The notes beneath the pieces are model-generated. The model was not told the DNA's origin. It saw only the letters and a program-made list of their open reading frames with translations, and searched no databases. Source: an uncultured Cohaesibacter sp. (GTDB lineage Bacteria; Pseudomonadota; Alphaproteobacteria; Rhizobiales; Cohaesibacteraceae). From it: a stretch of DNA of 64,000 bases. Below, piece after piece: positions 27,904 to 36,933 of the stretch. The position numbers and the translations under genes were made by a program. Positions within the stretch are counted from its first letter, which is position 1. Each line of letters begins with the position of its first letter. The stretch spans positions 726,109-790,108 of the forward strand of contig NZ_OY821667.1 of assembly GCF_963682185.1 (NCBI RefSeq). The letters are read 5' to 3'.

Positions 27904-30348
27904 CTAACCGATAATCGCCTCAACGGTCACTTTGGCCACGCCATCAGAGGGAGGCGGCACGATATCACCCGCAATCGGCTTGCCATCCACACTCAGCGAG
28001 ACCACGTTGCCAGACCCTTTGCGCACCACAGAAATATCATAGGAGACACCTCGGAACATGCGCTGCACCCGGAAATCGTCCCAACGCTCAGGAATGACCG
28101 GAGCGATCTTGAGGCCGTCATAATCGGGGCGGATACCCAAAATCCATTGCGTAATGGTGTAATAGTTCCAGGCCGCAGTGCCAGTCAGCCAGGAATTCTT
28201 GGCCTCCCCGTGGCTCGGCGCATCACGACCGGCGATCATCTGCGCATAGACATAGGGCTCCAACCGATGCACGTCGGAAATACCTTCCCGCACAGACGGG
28301 CTGATCCGACTATAATAGTCAAAGGCAGCATCCCCATTGCCCATGACAGCTTCGGCAATGGCCACCCACGGGTTATTGTGGCAGAAAATACCGGCATTTT
28401 CCTTGTAGCCCGGAGGATAGGTGGAGATTTCACCATATTCGATATAGTAGCGCGAATAGGCTGGCTGCTGCAGCACGATGCCATGCGGGGTTGCCAGATG
28501 TTTCGCAACCGAATCCAACGCCTGCCGAGCCTTGCCATCTTCCACACCGACACCGGCCAGAACACAGAAGCCCTGCGGCTCGATAAAGATCTTGCCTTCG
28601 GCCTGCTCATGCGTGCCCAGCTTGTTGCCGAAATCATCATAGGCTCTGAGGAACCATTCCCCATCCCAGCCATGCTCGCTGATCGTAGCGCCCATATCCG
28701 CAGAAATCCGAGCATAATAGGCCGCGTCTCCATCCTTGCCGATGACCTTGGCGATATCGGACAGTTCCTTGGCAGACAGCACCATCAGTCCGGCGATAAA
28801 CACGGATTCAGCCACCGTGCCTTCCTTGCTGGTCGTGGTCTGGAAGCTTTCTCCCGGCGTATCGGAAAAGCAGTTGAGATTGAGGCAATCGTTCCAGTCG
28901 GCTCGCCCGATCAGAGGCAAGCCATGCGGGCCCATCCGATCCTCGGCATATTGGATCGAGCGCTTGAGATGCTCATAAAGCGGCTCTTCCGTACCCGGCT
29001 GGCAATCAAACATCACCGGTTCATCCAGAATGGAAAAATCGCCGGTTTCCTTGAGATAGGCCGCAACTCCGATGATCAACCAATGTGGGTCGTCATTGAA
29101 GTCGCCCCCGATATCATTGTTGCCCTTCTTCGTCAGCGGCTGATACTGGTGATAGGCGCCGCCCGAGGAAAGCTGCGTTGCAGCAATATCCAGTATGCGT
29201 TCCCGGGCCCGCGAGGGCACCATATGTACGAAGCCCAGCAGGTCCTGATTGGAATCGCGGAAGCCAAGCCCGCGCCCGATGCCAGACTCAAACGAAGAAG
29301 CCGAGCGAGACATGTTGAAGGTCGCCATACATTGATAGGCGTTCCAGATATTGACCATGCGGTTGGTGTGCTGATCAGGCGAAGACACCTGATAGACGCC
29401 CAACAGCGCATCCCAATGCTTGGTCAGCGCATCAAAAGCGCCATCGACGGTCTCAAGATCGCAATATTTGTCGATGATCGGTTTAACCGTCTTCTTGTTC
29501 AGGATCTGCGAGCTTGGCGGATCGAACTTGTCATCCTTGTCATTCTCATGATAGCCGAGCACAAACACGACCTTACGGGTCTCGCCCGGCTCAAGGCGCA
29601 ACTTCACGTGATGCGATCCCATCGGGGACCAGCCATGGGCAATGGAATCCCGTGATTTGCCTTCCATCACGGCAACCGGCTTATCCCAGCCGCGCCATGG
29701 ACCAAGAAAGTCCTCGCGCTGGGTATCAAAACCGGCAATCTCTTCCGAACAGGCAAAGAAGGCGAAATGGTTGCGGCGCTCGCGATATTCCGTCTTGTGA
29801 TAGATCACCCCCTCATCCACTTCCACCTGACCGGTGGAAAGATTGCGCTGGAAATTGCTCTGATCATCCAGTGCGTCCCAGAGACAAAATTCCACCGAGG
29901 AAAAGAGCGAAACATCCGCAGGCACAAGGCGCTCGTTGCTGACCGTCACCTGCCAGATTTCCAGCGTTTCATCCAACGGAACGAAATAGCGGGTTGCGGT
30001 GCGAATGCCATCCTTTTTGGAAGAGATAACAGAATAGCCCATGCCATGACGGCAAGAATAATCCTCCAGCTCCGTCTGCATCGGCATCCAGGAAGGAGTC
30101 CAGCAGTCGCCGGTTTCATTGTCGCGTACATAGACATAACGGCCACCGAAATCAGTCGGCACATTATTGTAGCGTCCACGCGTCAGGCGGCGCAAACGGG
30201 CATCGCGATAATAGGAGTAGCCGCCAGCGGTGGCAGAGAGAATACCGAAATAGCTCTGACAGCCAATATAGTTGATCCAGGGCGCAGGCGTATCAGGACG
30301 GGTAATCACATACTCACGCGCCTGATCGTCAAAATATCCATATTTCAT
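27904..30348 (-). CDS. Cellobiose phosphorylase (GH94)
   Basis: 814 residues, cytoplasmic (no signal). The sequence follows bacterial cellobiose phosphorylases throughout: MKYGYFDDQAREYVITRPDT at the start, GGYSYYRDARLRR, NMSRSASSFESGIGRGLGFRDSNQD (about residues 345-369; Arg and Asp of the sugar subsite) and GRADWNDCLNLN (about 481-492; family general acid). The enzyme splits cellobiose with phosphate to glucose-1-P plus glucose, saving ATP. ATG 30348 has AGGTG 7 bases before it. A perfect LacI-like palindrome lies about 140 bases upstream. A related disaccharide such as laminaribiose cannot be excluded. Confidence 0.88.
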   Translation of the reverse strand: MKYGYFDDQAREYVITRPDTPAPWINYIGCQSYFGILSATAGGYSYYRDARLRRLTRGRYNNVPTDFGGRYVYVRDNETGDCWTPSWMPMQTELEDYSCRHGMGYSVISSKKDGIRTATRYFVPLDETLEIWQVTVSNERLVPADVSLFSSVEFCLWDALDDQSNFQRNLSTGQVEVDEGVIYHKTEYRERRNHFAFFACSEEIAGFDTQREDFLGPWRGWDKPVAVMEGKSRDSIAHGWSPMGSHHVKLRLEPGETRKVVFVLGYHENDKDDKFDPPSSQILNKKTVKPIIDKYCDLETVDGAFDALTKHWDALLGVYQVSSPDQHTNRMVNIWNAYQCMATFNMSRSASSFESGIGRGLGFRDSNQDLLGFVHMVPSRARERILDIAATQLSSGGAYHQYQPLTKKGNNDIGGDFNDDPHWLIIGVAAYLKETGDFSILDEPVMFDCQPGTEEPLYEHLKRSIQYAEDRMGPHGLPLIGRADWNDCLNLNCFSDTPGESFQTTTSKEGTVAESVFIAGLMVLSAKELSDIAKVIGKDGDAAYYARISADMGATISEHGWDGEWFLRAYDDFGNKLGTHEQAEGKIFIEPQGFCVLAGVGVEDGKARQALDSVAKHLATPHGIVLQQPAYSRYYIEYGEISTYPPGYKENAGIFCHNNPWVAIAEAVMGNGDAAFDYYSRISPSVREGISDVHRLEPYVYAQMIAGRDAPSHGEAKNSWLTGTAAWNYYTITQWILGIRPDYDGLKIAPVIPERWDDFRVQRMFRGVSYDISVVRKGSGNVVSLSVDGKPIAGDIVPPPSDGVAKVTVEAIIG

Positions 30349-30714
30349 AGTGAGCACCTATCAAATGTCAGTAAGGGATAAAGAGCCACATATCCGCCAA
30401 CCATGCATTTCAAGCCGCAAAAGAGACAGAAGGCTCCCAACCTCCGGTTGGCCATTGCCTAACATATGAGATAGAAAGTTGGAAGTGAAACGTTTCAGAT
30501 TTTGAATTTATTTCTTAATTTTGTAATTTTAGAAATTATTTTTCACTTCAAGATCGATTTTGCTTTTAAAGGCTGTGGGATAAGACATAGACGGCCTATG
30601 GCAATGAGCGGCTCCCGGGATGCACCGCCCGTTCCCTTGCGACACGGCTAGCGTGCTCGCAAGAGGGGATAGATTATTCAGCCATTTTGTAATTTTTATG
30701 CCGGATCGGGCACA
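30349..30714. other. Gene-free stretch upstream of cellobiose phosphorylase
   Basis: 366 bases; AT-rich around 30480-30560. It contains the palindrome at 30486-30497 listed separately and probably the phosphorylase promoter. No coding sequence seen. Confidence 0.6.
30486..30497. promoter_or_regulatory. LacI-type palindrome upstream of cellobiose phosphorylase
   Basis: TGAAACGTTTCA is a perfect 12-bp palindrome with the central CG usual for LacI-family operators. Its core AAACGTTT also appears twice in the promoter region of the sugar ABC operon at 63.85 kb, so one regulator might control both. Confidence 0.6.
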
Positions 30715-32544
30715 CTAGCGGATCAGATCGCGCAACACGCGTGCACCAGCGATAACGCAGCGCATTTGTGCTTCATGCAATATCTGAAAGTCCTCGCCAT
30801 AGACGGTCTCATCCGGCGCTTCGGTGATGATGGTCACCGGAAACAGAGAGTCTGGGAATTCCTGCGTGAAATGCGCGATATCCTTGGTGATGCTAAAGCC
30901 CATATCATCAGAACTATATTGGCTGAACCGCGCAAGATGAGCGCGATTCAGCGCGATGATCGGCTCATATTCTTGCAAAACACTGATCATGGTCTGCAAG
31001 ATGGCTTCCCCAATCCCCTGCCAGCCGGGCAAATAGCGCAAGATCAACATGAAGCCCTTGGGCAAGGTCCATATTTCCTGCCCACGCGGTACATAGCCAG
31101 AAAGAGGACGTACGAACTCGTGCGAAGGATAGCCATGCAGATTCAAATGCAGCTTGGCATCCGTCAACGCTTTGACTTCATGCAGAATATCATTTTCATA
31201 GCCACGCTCCACATATTCCAGATCGTTCCCGCCAGCGGTAAAACGCGCCGCATGATTCATATGATTGGGAAAATCCTTGCAGAATTCCCGCATGAGAGCA
31301 AAACCGTCAGGATTGATCAGGGGTGCAATGGCAAAATTGTTGTGCTTATCATCTCTCAAACGGGCAGCCGCACGCAAGGCACCGACTGGTCCACTCGTCT
31401 CATTGGCATGTTGCCCGGAGCTGATCACCAGCCCTGGCCCTTCTCCCTTCAGATAGCGCCCCCATACAGGTCGGCCTCGACGGGAGCAGGAAATCAACTT
31501 CTCCCCGCCAAGAGCTTCAAGCCCGGCGCGCACCGTATCGGGCGAAAGCCAGTGGTCTACATGTTCAAGACTTTTGAGCGGATCTTCATCTTTGGGTACA
31601 CGCCAGCCTTCAACACGGCTGTGTAGGATCGGCATGGTCTCACTGGCGCAATCAATCGCCAGATAGGGGTCAGAGGCAAGCGCCAGCTCAACCAAGACAG
31701 TCTCGTCGGCGCGCGGCACCAGATAAGGAACCAACTGCCCCGGCGCGAAGGTTCGATCGTCTTCCTTGTACCCGTTTTGCACCTTGAGGGTCTCAAGGGC
31801 TGCAAAATAGAGCTCCTCATGCATCAGTTCTGCCGAGCTGATCACCTCTTTGGAGTGCGGCAATTCGGTCTCGTAGAATGGCGCTTCCAGACGCATTTCC
31901 AGCCGATCGAACAAGGGACTTTTGTTGCCCCACTCTTGCGCCTTGAGGCTATTGAGCACCCATTCAAAGGCCTGTTCCAGATCCGTCTCGAACGGCGCAT
32001 CACAATCAAGCTCTTCATCCTCGGCACCAACGACCCGCACCCAGCCACAATTGGCCAGAATCTCCATGCCCGCATGATCCGTCCGGCTCCGGTTCGGCGC
32101 GAAAATGCGCACGCTATCCTTGCGGCTGGATGACATGGTCATATCAAGCTGGTAATAGGGCTTCTCATCCTGCTGCGGCATGGGCTCGAGGCGGCATTGT
32201 CCGTCATCAAACAGATCCAGCACCGGATAAGCCTCTAGCATAAAGCGGATATCAGAGACGCCTTCAATCACCGGATAATGGATCACCATATCCTCGACAT
32301 GAGTCAGATTGATATCTTCCATCAGCGCATGGAGCAACGGTTTGAAGGCAGAATAGATATGCACATCCGCCCCGCTCCGCGCAATCTCGCGTTCGGCAGC
32401 CTTGCGCCGCTCAGGACCGTCGAAAACCCAGATGTCAATCGCCGCCCCCTTGTAGGGCGCCTGCTTGAAGCGATCAACCAGCACAGACAGGGATGTCGGC
32501 AACTCTGAGCGACAGATCACGGACTTGGATTGCGAATTCATCAT
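30715..32544 (-). CDS. M14-type zinc carboxypeptidase-like protein with large N-terminal region
   Basis: 609 residues with no signal peptide. The C-terminal third holds the M14 zinc site: H379-x-x-E382 in SSGQHANETSG, then H470 in LHLNLHGYPSH. NPDGFAL (411-417) and ITEAPDETVYGED near residues 570-585 may hold the catalytic Glu. The first 340 residues have no family I can name; they may bind the substrate. Members remove C-terminal residues or act on amidated or peptidoglycan-derived peptides. It is on the same strand as, and upstream of, the phosphorylase but probably separate. Confidence 0.75.
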   Translation of the reverse strand: MMNSQSKSVICRSELPTSLSVLVDRFKQAPYKGAAIDIWVFDGPERRKAAEREIARSGADVHIYSAFKPLLHALMEDINLTHVEDMVIHYPVIEGVSDIRFMLEAYPVLDLFDDGQCRLEPMPQQDEKPYYQLDMTMSSSRKDSVRIFAPNRSRTDHAGMEILANCGWVRVVGAEDEELDCDAPFETDLEQAFEWVLNSLKAQEWGNKSPLFDRLEMRLEAPFYETELPHSKEVISSAELMHEELYFAALETLKVQNGYKEDDRTFAPGQLVPYLVPRADETVLVELALASDPYLAIDCASETMPILHSRVEGWRVPKDEDPLKSLEHVDHWLSPDTVRAGLEALGGEKLISCSRRGRPVWGRYLKGEGPGLVISSGQHANETSGPVGALRAAARLRDDKHNNFAIAPLINPDGFALMREFCKDFPNHMNHAARFTAGGNDLEYVERGYENDILHEVKALTDAKLHLNLHGYPSHEFVRPLSGYVPRGQEIWTLPKGFMLILRYLPGWQGIGEAILQTMISVLQEYEPIIALNRAHLARFSQYSSDDMGFSITKDIAHFTQEFPDSLFPVTIITEAPDETVYGEDFQILHEAQMRCVIAGARVLRDLIR

Positions 32545-33023
32545 GGGACTACTATTGAACAGATTCGAGAAGAAAAAGGGGACCAGACATCCGAAAAGAG
32601 GTCACATCATGGCATCCCGATGAGGATGACCGCAAGACAAGGCTCCGACCTTTGCACGCGTGAACCGACCTACTACATTTTTCGAGAAAAATATGCCTGA
32701 GGAACGCCATAAACGCACCCTGTCATGTTTCGATGAGGTGCGTATCAAATCTGTTCAGTGAGCACAAGCCTGAGGCGCAGCAAAAGGCGCATTTGTGCCC
32801 TTTTAACCGCAATGAGCATGCTTGATAACCGCCTGCATTCCCGCGCTAAAGAAGGTAACGTGCGCCCATGGGGCCGTATGGAATGCATGCAAAAAAGATA
32901 TTCGCCTGTGGGAAGTGACTGAGAGATAAAGGACAGCCCGACACAGGCCTTCAGCTGCCGCTTTGCTCCTGAAGCATATCCGGGAGCATAAAAGCGGCAG
33001 CATAAAGCCACTGAGAGCAGCCA
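32545..33023. other. Gene-free stretch between livF and the M14 peptidase gene
   Basis: 479 bases. Apart from the long hairpin next to livF (32954-33001) I see no feature. It should hold the peptidase promoter. Confidence 0.55.
32954..33001 (-). terminator. Long hairpin after the liv operon
   Basis: GCTGCCGCTTT (32954-32964) pairs with AAAGCGGCAGC (32991-33001), 11 bp, and inside it GCTCC (32965-32969) pairs with GGAGC (32983-32987). It lies just after the livF stop. There is no T-run, so it may be a 3'-end stabiliser rather than a true terminator. Confidence 0.5.
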
Positions 33024-33815
33024 TCAGATAGCGAGATAATTCTCGCGTAGTTCTTTATTATCAAGCACTTCCTTGGCAGTGCCATCAAATACGACACTCC
33101 CGGTATCAAGAATGACAGACCTGTCAGCCAGCTCCAGTGCCCGAATCGCATTCTGTTCCACCAGAATCGTGGTAATGCCCTGCATCTTGATGATTTCGAG
33201 GGTCTTTTCGATTTCGTCAACAATCACAGGCGCCAGCCCCTCATAGGGTTCATCAAGCAACAGCACCTTGATGTCCCGTGCCAAGGCTCGGGCAATCGCC
33301 AGCATCTGCTGCTCGCCACCCGAAAGCGTCACCCCTTCCTGATTGCGTCTTTCACCAAGCCTCGGGAACAGATCATAAAGACGATCAATGCTCCAGCCGA
33401 CCGGCTCGACGATCTGTGCCAACTGGATATTCTCCTCGACCGTCAGACCGGGAATGATGCGCCGATCTTCCGGCACCAGCACCATGCCCGCCCTCGCGGC
33501 CTCATGGCTTGCCATAGTGTGCAAATGCTGGTGATCCAGCCAGATTTCCCCATAGGTGAGAGACGGATTATCGAGCCGCGCGATGGTGCGCAGGGTCGAT
33601 GTCTTACCCGCCCCGTTTCGACCCAACAGCGCCAGAATTTCCCCTTCATGCACATTGAAGGAGACCCCCTGCACGATATAGCTTTCACCATAATAGGCGT
33701 GAATATCATGCACCGACAAAAAGGCCGGAGCCGTGGCGGCCACATTGGCATGTTTGGTGAAATCGGGTCGGTCTTCTGCGGGGCGTTTGGTTGCTTCAAT
33801 AGCGAGATCGCTCAT
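33024..33815 (-). CDS. livF: Branched-chain-amino-acid-type ABC transporter ATPase LivF
   Basis: 263 residues with about 30 extra N-terminal residues before the ABC core (LSVHDIHAYYGESYIVQGVSF). Walker A GRNGAGKTS, signature LSGGEQQMLAIARAL, Walker B LLLDEPYEGLAP; the AYYG and YEGLAP forms are typical LivF. Its start overlaps the livG stop by 4 bases. Last gene of SBP-livH-livM-livG-livF. The substrate may be amino acids, short amides or urea-like compounds. Confidence 0.92.
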   Translation of the reverse strand: MSDLAIEATKRPAEDRPDFTKHANVAATAPAFLSVHDIHAYYGESYIVQGVSFNVHEGEILALLGRNGAGKTSTLRTIARLDNPSLTYGEIWLDHQHLHTMASHEAARAGMVLVPEDRRIIPGLTVEENIQLAQIVEPVGWSIDRLYDLFPRLGERRNQEGVTLSGGEQQMLAIARALARDIKVLLLDEPYEGLAPVIVDEIEKTLEIIKMQGITTILVEQNAIRALELADRSVILDTGSVVFDGTAKEVLDNKELRENYLAI

Positions 33816-34567
33816 GCTGCTTCTCCAAGATAGGCTTCTTTCACCTTCGGATGGCCCTTGATATTTTCCGGCGTGTCTTCAACCAGAGGCGTGCCCTGAG
33901 CCAACACCGTGATGCGCTCGGCAAGAGAAAAGACCACATGCATGTCATGCTCGATAATGGCGATGGTGATGTCGTGCTTTTCGTGGATTTCCTTGAGCAG
34001 ATCGATGGTGTTGTTGGTGTCAGCTCGCGCCATGCCTGCGGTCGGCTCATCCAGCAGAAGCAGCTTGGGAGCCTGCACCAGACACATGGCCATTTCCAGC
34101 CTGCGTTTGTCACCACGCGACATGGACCCGGCAACCATATGCAGTTTCTCCGTCATGTTGACTTCTTCCAGCATATGCTCGGCTCGCTCAATGACCTCTT
34201 TCTCGTTTGAAATAGTCTCGAACGCATGCATGCGAAATGCGCCATCCCGCTTGGCAAAGCAGGGTATCAGCATATTTTCCATGACCGTCAGATCGGTAAA
34301 GATCTCAGGCGTCTGGAACACCCGACTGATGCCCATCTGGTTGATTTCAAACGGCGTCCGGCCAAGCACCGACTGCCCCTGAAAGGTGACAGACCCGGTG
34401 TCCGGCTCCAACTTGCCGATCAGACAGTTGAGCAAGGTCGATTTGCCCGCTCCGTTGGGACCGATAATCGCGTGAACCGAGTTTTCTGCCACCGACAGGT
34501 TGACGTTGCCAAGCGCCTGTAGGCCACCAAAGCGTTTATTGACATCTTTGACTTCAAGAATGCCCAT
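33812..34567 (-). CDS. livG: Branched-chain-amino-acid-type ABC transporter ATPase LivG
   Basis: 251 residues from MGILEVKDVNKRFGG. Walker A GPNGAGKST, signature SRGDKRRLEMAMCL (a variant of the usual LSGG form), Walker B LLLLDEPTAGM, and H-loop IIEHDM. ATG 34567 is preferred because GGAG lies 9 bases before it; the upstream ATG at 34582 overlaps the livM stop and adds five residues. Confidence 0.92.
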   Translation of the reverse strand: MGILEVKDVNKRFGGLQALGNVNLSVAENSVHAIIGPNGAGKSTLLNCLIGKLEPDTGSVTFQGQSVLGRTPFEINQMGISRVFQTPEIFTDLTVMENMLIPCFAKRDGAFRMHAFETISNEKEVIERAEHMLEEVNMTEKLHMVAGSMSRGDKRRLEMAMCLVQAPKLLLLDEPTAGMARADTNNTIDLLKEIHEKHDITIAIIEHDMHVVFSLAERITVLAQGTPLVEDTPENIKGHPKVKEAYLGEAA

Positions 34568-34581
34568 GTTTGTTGTCTCCA

Positions 34582-35790
34582 TCAGGCCACGTGGGGCTTC
34601 GGTTTGGGGTGATGCTCGGTGTCTTTGGGCGGACCTTTCGGCTCCTTATCGCGCTTAATCCAGTTGCGCAGCCGTTGCCCACCTTCGATCAATCCACCGG
34701 GAAGGAAAATAACCACCAGCATGAACAACAGACCCAGTGTCAGATGCCAGCCCTTGCCGATGAAGGGATGCATCAAAAAGACAATGGTGTCTTCAAGGCC
34801 ATCAGGAAGAACCGCGAACCAGCCATGCAGAACGTTGTCGTTGATCTTGGAGAAGATGTTCTCGAAATATTTGATGAAGCCCGCGCCAAGGACTGGCCCC
34901 ATCAGGGTTCCGGCCCCTCCCAGAATGGTCATCAGAACGACTTCACCGGACGCGGTCCATTGCATGCGCTCGGCACCAGCCAGAGGATCCATCGCCGCCA
35001 GCAAACCGCCCGCCAGACCGGCATACATGCCCGATATGACGAAGGCAGCAAGCGTATAAGGCCGCGTATTAAGGCCGGTATAGCTCATGCGCGTCTGATT
35101 GGTCTTGATCGCCCGCAGCATCAGGCCAAAGGGCGACCGAAAGATTCTGAGAGAAATGTAGAAGACGATGATCGCAATGATGGCGCAGAAATAGTAGCCA
35201 TTGCTAAAGGTAAACTGCCACCCAGCAAAGTCCACTTTTGTGGCCTCGTTCATGACGATACCAAAGAAGTGCGGCGACGTCGGGCCACCTTCCCCCATCA
35301 AGACTTGCGGATCATCACCATAGACCTGAAGCCCGGTTTCCCCGTTGGTGAGCGGCGTAAGAACCGAATAGGCCAGATTGAAAGACATCTGAGCCATGGC
35401 CAATGTCAGGATGGAGAAATAGATGCCCGACCTGCGCAGGGAAACATATCCGATCAACAGAGCAAACAGCGCTGACATGATCACCGCAAGGATCAGTCCC
35501 GGCAGCACATTGTAGCTCAAAAGCTTATACATCCAGACGACGGAATAAGATCCCACGCCAAGGAAGGCAGCATGACCGAAGGACAGATAACCCGTCAGGC
35601 CAAAGAGAATATTGAACCCGATTGCAAAGATGCCGTAGATGGCAAATCTCTGCATGAGATCAGGATATCCGGCATTGAACTGCGCTAGCCCCGAGCCTTC
35701 AGGAAATGGCTGCAGCAATATCGGTGTCGCCAAAGTCAGAAACATGACGATGAGGAGAAAGGTTGTGTCTTTCTTGCTCAAACCCAGCAT
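34582..35790 (-). CDS. livM: Branched-chain-amino-acid-type ABC permease LivM
   Basis: 402 residues with about ten membrane spans and LivM hallmarks: [43 protein letters not shown] and [22 protein letters not shown]. The C-terminus is extended and highly charged ([21 protein letters not shown]), which is cytoplasmic and unusual. It lies 3 bases after livH. Confidence 0.9.
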   Translation of the reverse strand: MLGLSKKDTTFLLIVMFLTLATPILLQPFPEGSGLAQFNAGYPDLMQRFAIYGIFAIGFNILFGLTGYLSFGHAAFLGVGSYSVVWMYKLLSYNVLPGLILAVIMSALFALLIGYVSLRRSGIYFSILTLAMAQMSFNLAYSVLTPLTNGETGLQVYGDDPQVLMGEGGPTSPHFFGIVMNEATKVDFAGWQFTFSNGYYFCAIIAIIVFYISLRIFRSPFGLMLRAIKTNQTRMSYTGLNTRPYTLAAFVISGMYAGLAGGLLAAMDPLAGAERMQWTASGEVVLMTILGGAGTLMGPVLGAGFIKYFENIFSKINDNVLHGWFAVLPDGLEDTIVFLMHPFIGKGWHLTLGLLFMLVVIFLPGGLIEGGQRLRNWIKRDKEPKGPPKDTEHHPKPKPHVA

Positions 35791-35793
35791 GGC

Positions 35794-36825
35794 TTATTCC
35801 TCCATCACGCCTTTTCGTCCCATAAGACCGCGCGGACGGGTCAAAAGGATGATAATTGCAACTAGATAAATGATGATCTGGTCGATCCCGGGTATCAGCG
35901 ACTTGACTTCATTCATGGAAGCGAAGCTCTCCAGAATGCCGAGCAGGAAGCCTGCCAGCACCGCACCGGGCAGCGAGCCCATGCCGCCGACAACGACCAC
36001 GACAAAGGACAGCACCAGGAAGTCCATGCCCATATGATAGTTGGGCGAGTTGATTGGCGCATACATGACACCGGCAAGACCGGCAACTGCGGCTGCCATG
36101 CCAAACATGATGGTGAAGCGCTTGTCGATATTGATACCCAGCAGACCAACGGTCTCGCGATCGGCCATACCCGCACGGACAACCATGCCGAATGTCGTAA
36201 AGCGCAAGAAGGCAAACACGGCGCTAACGATCACGGCGGAAAACACAAAGTAGATCAGGCGCCAGTAGGGATAAATAATCGTATTCTCGGCAAAGCCGAT
36301 CATGACGCCAAAATCAAGCGACCCCTTGAACGCCGCAGGCGCAGGCGTCGGAATCGGATTGGCCCCGTAGAAATATTTGACAATCTCCTGAATCACGATG
36401 GCGAGGCCAAAGGTCACCAGAATCTGGTCAGCGTGCGGGCGTTTGTAGAAATGTTTGATCAGCCCGCGTTCCATCGCGTAGCCGATAAATAGCATCACGG
36501 GAATCGCAAACAGGATCGCCAGCGGCACCGACCAGTTGATAATGGCATTGCCCGCCGTATCGCCAAACCAGTTCACCACATAAGGCGTATCGACCTTCAG
36601 CGGATTGCCCAGAAAGTCCTTTTTTGTCGGATCCACGACCGTGAAAGACAGCGACAACAGTCTTTGCAGCGTAACGGCACAGAAGGAGCCGAGCATAAAC
36701 AGGGCACCATGAGCGAAGTTGACCACGCCCAGCGTGCCGAAGATGAGTGTCAGTCCCAGAGCGATCAGAGCATAGGCACTGCCTTTATCCAAACCGTTGA
36801 GAATCTGAAGAATGATTGCGTCCAT
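35794..36825 (-). CDS. livH: Branched-chain-amino-acid-type ABC permease LivH
   Basis: 343 residues, longer than the usual 290-310 because of an insert after the second span (about residues 50-75, VDPTKKDFLGNPLKVDTPYVVNW). Family motifs are GLTLIFGTLGVVNFAHGALFMLGSF, FTTFGMVVRAGMADRETVGLLGIN and LVVVVVGGMGSLPGAVLAG-like sequence. A terminator-like hairpin separates it from the binding-protein gene. Confidence 0.9.
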   Translation of the reverse strand: MDAIILQILNGLDKGSAYALIALGLTLIFGTLGVVNFAHGALFMLGSFCAVTLQRLLSLSFTVVDPTKKDFLGNPLKVDTPYVVNWFGDTAGNAIINWSVPLAILFAIPVMLFIGYAMERGLIKHFYKRPHADQILVTFGLAIVIQEIVKYFYGANPIPTPAPAAFKGSLDFGVMIGFAENTIIYPYWRLIYFVFSAVIVSAVFAFLRFTTFGMVVRAGMADRETVGLLGINIDKRFTIMFGMAAAVAGLAGVMYAPINSPNYHMGMDFLVLSFVVVVVGGMGSLPGAVLAGFLLGILESFASMNEVKSLIPGIDQIIIYLVAIIILLTRPRGLMGRKGVMEE

Positions 36826-36880
36826 TGAGAAGCCTGCATCGATAAACCGTGCGTATGAATTGCGTCGGTTCTGTCCAAAT

Positions 36881-36918
36881 CAAAAAGATGGCCGCACCAC
36901 GTTTGTGTGGCACGGCCA
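36881..36918 (-). terminator. Intra-operon terminator/attenuator after the binding-protein gene
   Basis: Leftward: TGGCCG TGCCAC, loop, GTGGTG CGGCCA (36918-36907 with 36900-36889; two G-T pairs), followed by TCTTTTTG. It lies between the binding protein and livH, so it probably lets the binding protein be made in excess of the membrane parts. Confidence 0.72.
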
Positions 36919-36933
36919 GAATGGTCGTTCTGA

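Noticed and set aside
27895-29655. A 586-codon open frame on the plus strand
   Set aside because: It lies entirely opposite the cellobiose phosphorylase gene, whose protein matches its family from end to end; the antisense product has no family features.
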